From a bacterium EF100-94H03 bin56 (lineage in GTDB: Bacteria; Pseudomonadota; Alphaproteobacteria; SP197): 64,000 nt of DNA. The notes under the pieces were generated by a model that was not told the origin of the DNA, did no database searches, and was given only the letters and a program-made list of their open reading frames with translations. The position numbers and the translations under genes are program-made. Of the stretch, positions 62,701-64,000 are shown one piece after another. Position 1 is the stretch's first letter. Each line of letters starts with the position of its first letter. The stretch is from NCBI GenBank assembly GCA_002238685.1, contig MPMV01000001.1, positions 124,001 through 188,000 of the forward strand. The letters run 5' to 3'.

Positions 62701-64000
62701 ATCCGCTCCCGCTGTTCCTCAGCCTCCCCGATCTCCGACCAGGCGCCCCAGGCAATGACCTGGCCGGCAAGCCCGAGGGAGCGACGGTGCGCGGCGAGCT
62801 GGTCGAGGAACGCATTCGCCGCCGCATGGTTGGCCTGGCCCGGATTACCAAGAACGCCCGCGACACTCGAGAAGAGAACGAACATGTCGAGATCGCGATT
62901 TTCGGTCGCCCTGTGCAGATGCCATGCTCCCAGAATCTTGGGCCAGAGCACCGTTTCGAAGTTCTCCCAGCCCTGATTGCCGATCGCGGCGTCCGAAAGG
63001 ACACCGACGCTGTGGATCACGCCCGCGAGTGGCGGCAGGTCCTCGTCGATCCGCGCCATCATGGCGTCCATCGCGGGCGGATCGGTCATATCGGCTATCT
63101 CCACCCGCACCTCGGCTCCCCTCTTGCGGAGTGCCTCGATCACCCGCTCGACGTCGGGGTCGGGAGACCGTCGGCCGTTGAGCACGATGGAACCGGCGCC
63201 GCGGTCTGCCAGCCATTCCGCCACCGCGCAGCCGATGCCGCCAAGTCCACCGGTGACGAGATAGCTCCGGTCACCCCGCAGGGCTCCCCTGGCGAGCGGC
63301 GAGTTGGTGAAGACGATCTTGCCGATGTGCCGGGCGCCCTGCATGCACTTCATCGCAGCTCCCACTTCGGCCACGGGCCATCGCGCGTGGAGCAGCGGAG
63401 TCACCTCTCCGGCGGCAAGCCGCGCCATCACGCCGCGCAGGATGTCACCGGCGCGTGCGGGTTCGTCCTCCTTGAGAGCGTCGATCATGAGGATGGCATA
63501 GGACACGTCCGGACGCGCAGCCGCCATCTCGTCGTCGCTCAGGATGCCGACCCGGCCCATTTCGACGAAGCGCCCGCCTCGGGCGAGGCATGACAGGCTG
63601 GCCTCGATGAAGCCCTCGCCGGTCAGGCTGTTCAGCACCATGTCGACGCCGGCGCCGTCTGTCACCTCCAGGATATCCTGGCCGAAGGCCGTCGTGCGGC
63701 TGTCGAACACATGAGTCACGCCCAGCGATCGGAGATGGTCCCGCTTGCGCGCACTCGCCGTGGCGAAGACCTCCGCGCCCGCCGCCTGCGCCAACTGGAT
63801 GGCCGCAAGGCCTACCCCGCCTGCCCCGGCGTGGATGAGCACGCGATCGCCCGCCTTCAGCCCCGAGAGCTCGAACGACAGCGCGGCTGAAACAAACGCC
63901 GTCGGAAATGTCGCAAGCTCGCTGACCGAGAAACCCGGTGGTGCGGCGACGATCATCTTTTCCAGAGTCACGGTCTCGGAGCCGTAGTTGCGGAACGTCA
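59691..64000 (-). CDS. Modular type I polyketide synthase, 3' part
   Basis: Open to the right edge, so the N-terminal part is missing. Numbering from a GTG at 63971: enoylreductase (1-225, NADPH motif HAGAGGVG), ketoreductase (236-415, TGGLGGIG), acyl carrier (about 505-585, phosphopantetheine serine S544 in LGMDSLMA), ketosynthase (612-1030: C777, EAHGAG, KTSIGHLE), then a degenerate acyltransferase (1160-1400) and a post-AT end YPFQRRSHWL. The KR tyrosine reads H382 in GQANHAAANA. The AT lacks GQGxQ and GHSxG (GWGAG at 1249-1253) and is shortened. It thus carries the end of one module plus an unusual terminal KS. The product is unknown. Confidence 0.93.
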   Translation of the reverse strand, partial: TFRNYGSETVTLEKMIVAAPPGFSVSELATFPTAFVSAALSFELSGLKAGDRVLIHAGAGGVGLAAIQLAQAAGAEVFATASARKRDHLRSLGVTHVFDSRTTAFGQDILEVTDGAGVDMVLNSLTGEGFIEASLSCLARGGRFVEMGRVGILSDDEMAAARPDVSYAILMIDALKEDEPARAGDILRGVMARLAAGEVTPLLHARWPVAEVGAAMKCMQGARHIGKIVFTNSPLARGALRGDRSYLVTGGLGGIGCAVAEWLADRGAGSIVLNGRRSPDPDVERVIEALRKRGAEVRVEIADMTDPPAMDAMMARIDEDLPPLAGVIHSVGVLSDAAIGNQGWENFETVLWPKILGAWHLHRATENRDLDMFVLFSSVAGVLGNPGQANHAAANAFLDQLAAHRRSLGLAGQVIAWGAWSEIGEAEEQRERMSRRSASGGLEWIDPQQGMRAFDRLVREDATASVVLARDWTAFGESLESRPPLLEDLLSDGADDGADDSLADDLFTRLQDAPAAMREDVMASFIQGEIKAVLRLPRPPAPTVGFFDLGMDSLMAVEFRNRLNRAFAGAYTASNTVVFDYPDIAALSAFLADELAEVVGADAPAARTVPAAVRDHDDASDGIAIVGMACRFPGAPDLPAFWRHLDSGSSAVTGERPETGPWSGYIDHLPPQYAEFGNAGFIDGIDQFDARFFGISPIEARLVDPQQRMLLETTWQALEDAGIDPDRLKGSRTGVYAGIASSEYRDLMRNDDYGIGYLSTAASMAVGRLSFRFGLGGPAMPVELNCASSLVAVHHAVTDLRLGTVHMALAGGVSAVLSAPVTREMADLGLLSRGGACRTFDAKADGFVRGEGCGVIILKRLADAQTDGDRIWAVIRGSAVNQNGAAAGATVPNGPAQERVIEQALSQAGFAPGEVDYLEAHGAGSAFGDPIEVQAAAAVYGRERASDRPLLIGSVKTSIGHLESAAGIAGLMKTVLAMNRGAIPRHLNFRTPNPLIEWDRLPVRVTEEATAWPCDTARPPRAGVSAFGISGVNAHVVLEGYAAEGPVPVGPALPTAVSLPKPIASQPQEEIALAARTMRLLPLSAKSDDALRALAERYLGWLDERSDELAPGEAASGSLLSDMAWTAGVGRSHLAHRAGLVFRDAAALRAGLKALVASRDLPEPGTPAKVAFAYPEELGNWTALAGTLYETEPVVRAVLDRCEAAMHDRWNESLLERLFRRSEPVDPAWARPMVCSLACALTALWSSIGIRPGVAIGWGAGELAAAQAAGVFDLEQGLTLATEPDDAPEVIMPSPPSISLVSSATGRLVDPGDMPDGARWSRQTHVRAALERCAGTLAELDVDAMIEIGPGTEFGSMLARASRAAADSGVAVSIETLRRSGGDEDGGFIAAVAAAYEAGLAVSFEGLFAGEARRRIALPGYPFQRRSHWLVSRER

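Noticed and set aside
61236-63593. Plus-strand ORF of 785 codons
   Set aside because: Exact antisense shadow of the polyketide synthase; composition is not protein-like.

Overview
The window reads as a piece of a high-GC alphaproteobacterial chromosome. Pointers are the dapF-mtaB-ftsY block close to ffh, a thrC-M16 peptidase-acetyltransferase run, hopanoid genes hpnD-hpnE behind dxs, the short FtsY without an acidic N-terminal domain, and the YejABEF-type transporter. Genus cannot be told from the sequence alone. No rRNA or tRNA gene was seen.

Layout. 1-4.4 kb is an accessory patch: a small orphan protein, a probably decayed membrane-protein gene, an AT-rich promoter region, a phospholipase D-like protein, a broken ORF carrying a 208-bp copy of an oxygenase gene lying 2.1 kb further on, and a Phd/VapC-type toxin-antitoxin pair with a palindromic operator. 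4.4-5.6 kb is a Rieske-oxygenase homologue that has lost three of four cluster ligands. 5.6-23.7 kb is mostly housekeeping: a metallophosphoesterase fusion, an Upp-like protein, a sulfolactaldehyde-reductase-like dehydrogenase, thrC, M16 peptidase, GNAT, YqgE, peroxiredoxin, dxs-hpnD-hpnE, a chromate transporter, an MttB-family methyltransferase, an exo/endonuclease-fold membrane protein and a TAXI binding protein. 23.7-30.3 kb is a minus-strand yejABEF-like operon ending in a frameshifted ghrA.

30.9-39.5 kb holds an SDR, a proline iminopeptidase, and a tight CaiD / trimethylamine-dehydrogenase-like / PhyH dioxygenase operon divergent from an NDP-forming acyl-CoA ligase, then a DenV-like repair enzyme. 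39.6-45.1 kb is dapF-mtaB-ftsY-clpP-like on the minus strand facing an ATC-hydrolase-like gene and ffh on the plus strand. 45.2-49.4 kb has a betaine-type binding protein, a YjbR protein, an intact Rieske oxygenase and a secreted repeat protein. 49.6-54.1 kb is a polyamine-type ABC transporter, followed by murJ, a two-TM protein, a class III (SpuC-like) aminotransferase and an alpha/beta hydrolase. From 59.7 kb to the right edge runs the 3' part of a modular type I polyketide synthase whose terminal acyltransferase is a relic.

A recurring theme is capture and breakdown of methylated amines and polyamines: MttB homologue, TMADH-like flavoprotein, CaiD, CoA ligase, ProX-like binding protein, GbcA-like Rieske oxygenase, PotABCD-like transporter and a putrescine-type aminotransferase. 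They lie in separate transcription units, so a shared pathway is inference. The most unusual items are the Rieske-ligand-less oxygenase with its partial duplicate, the phosphoesterase fused to a large C-terminal region, the slipped ghrA, and the degenerate end of the polyketide synthase.
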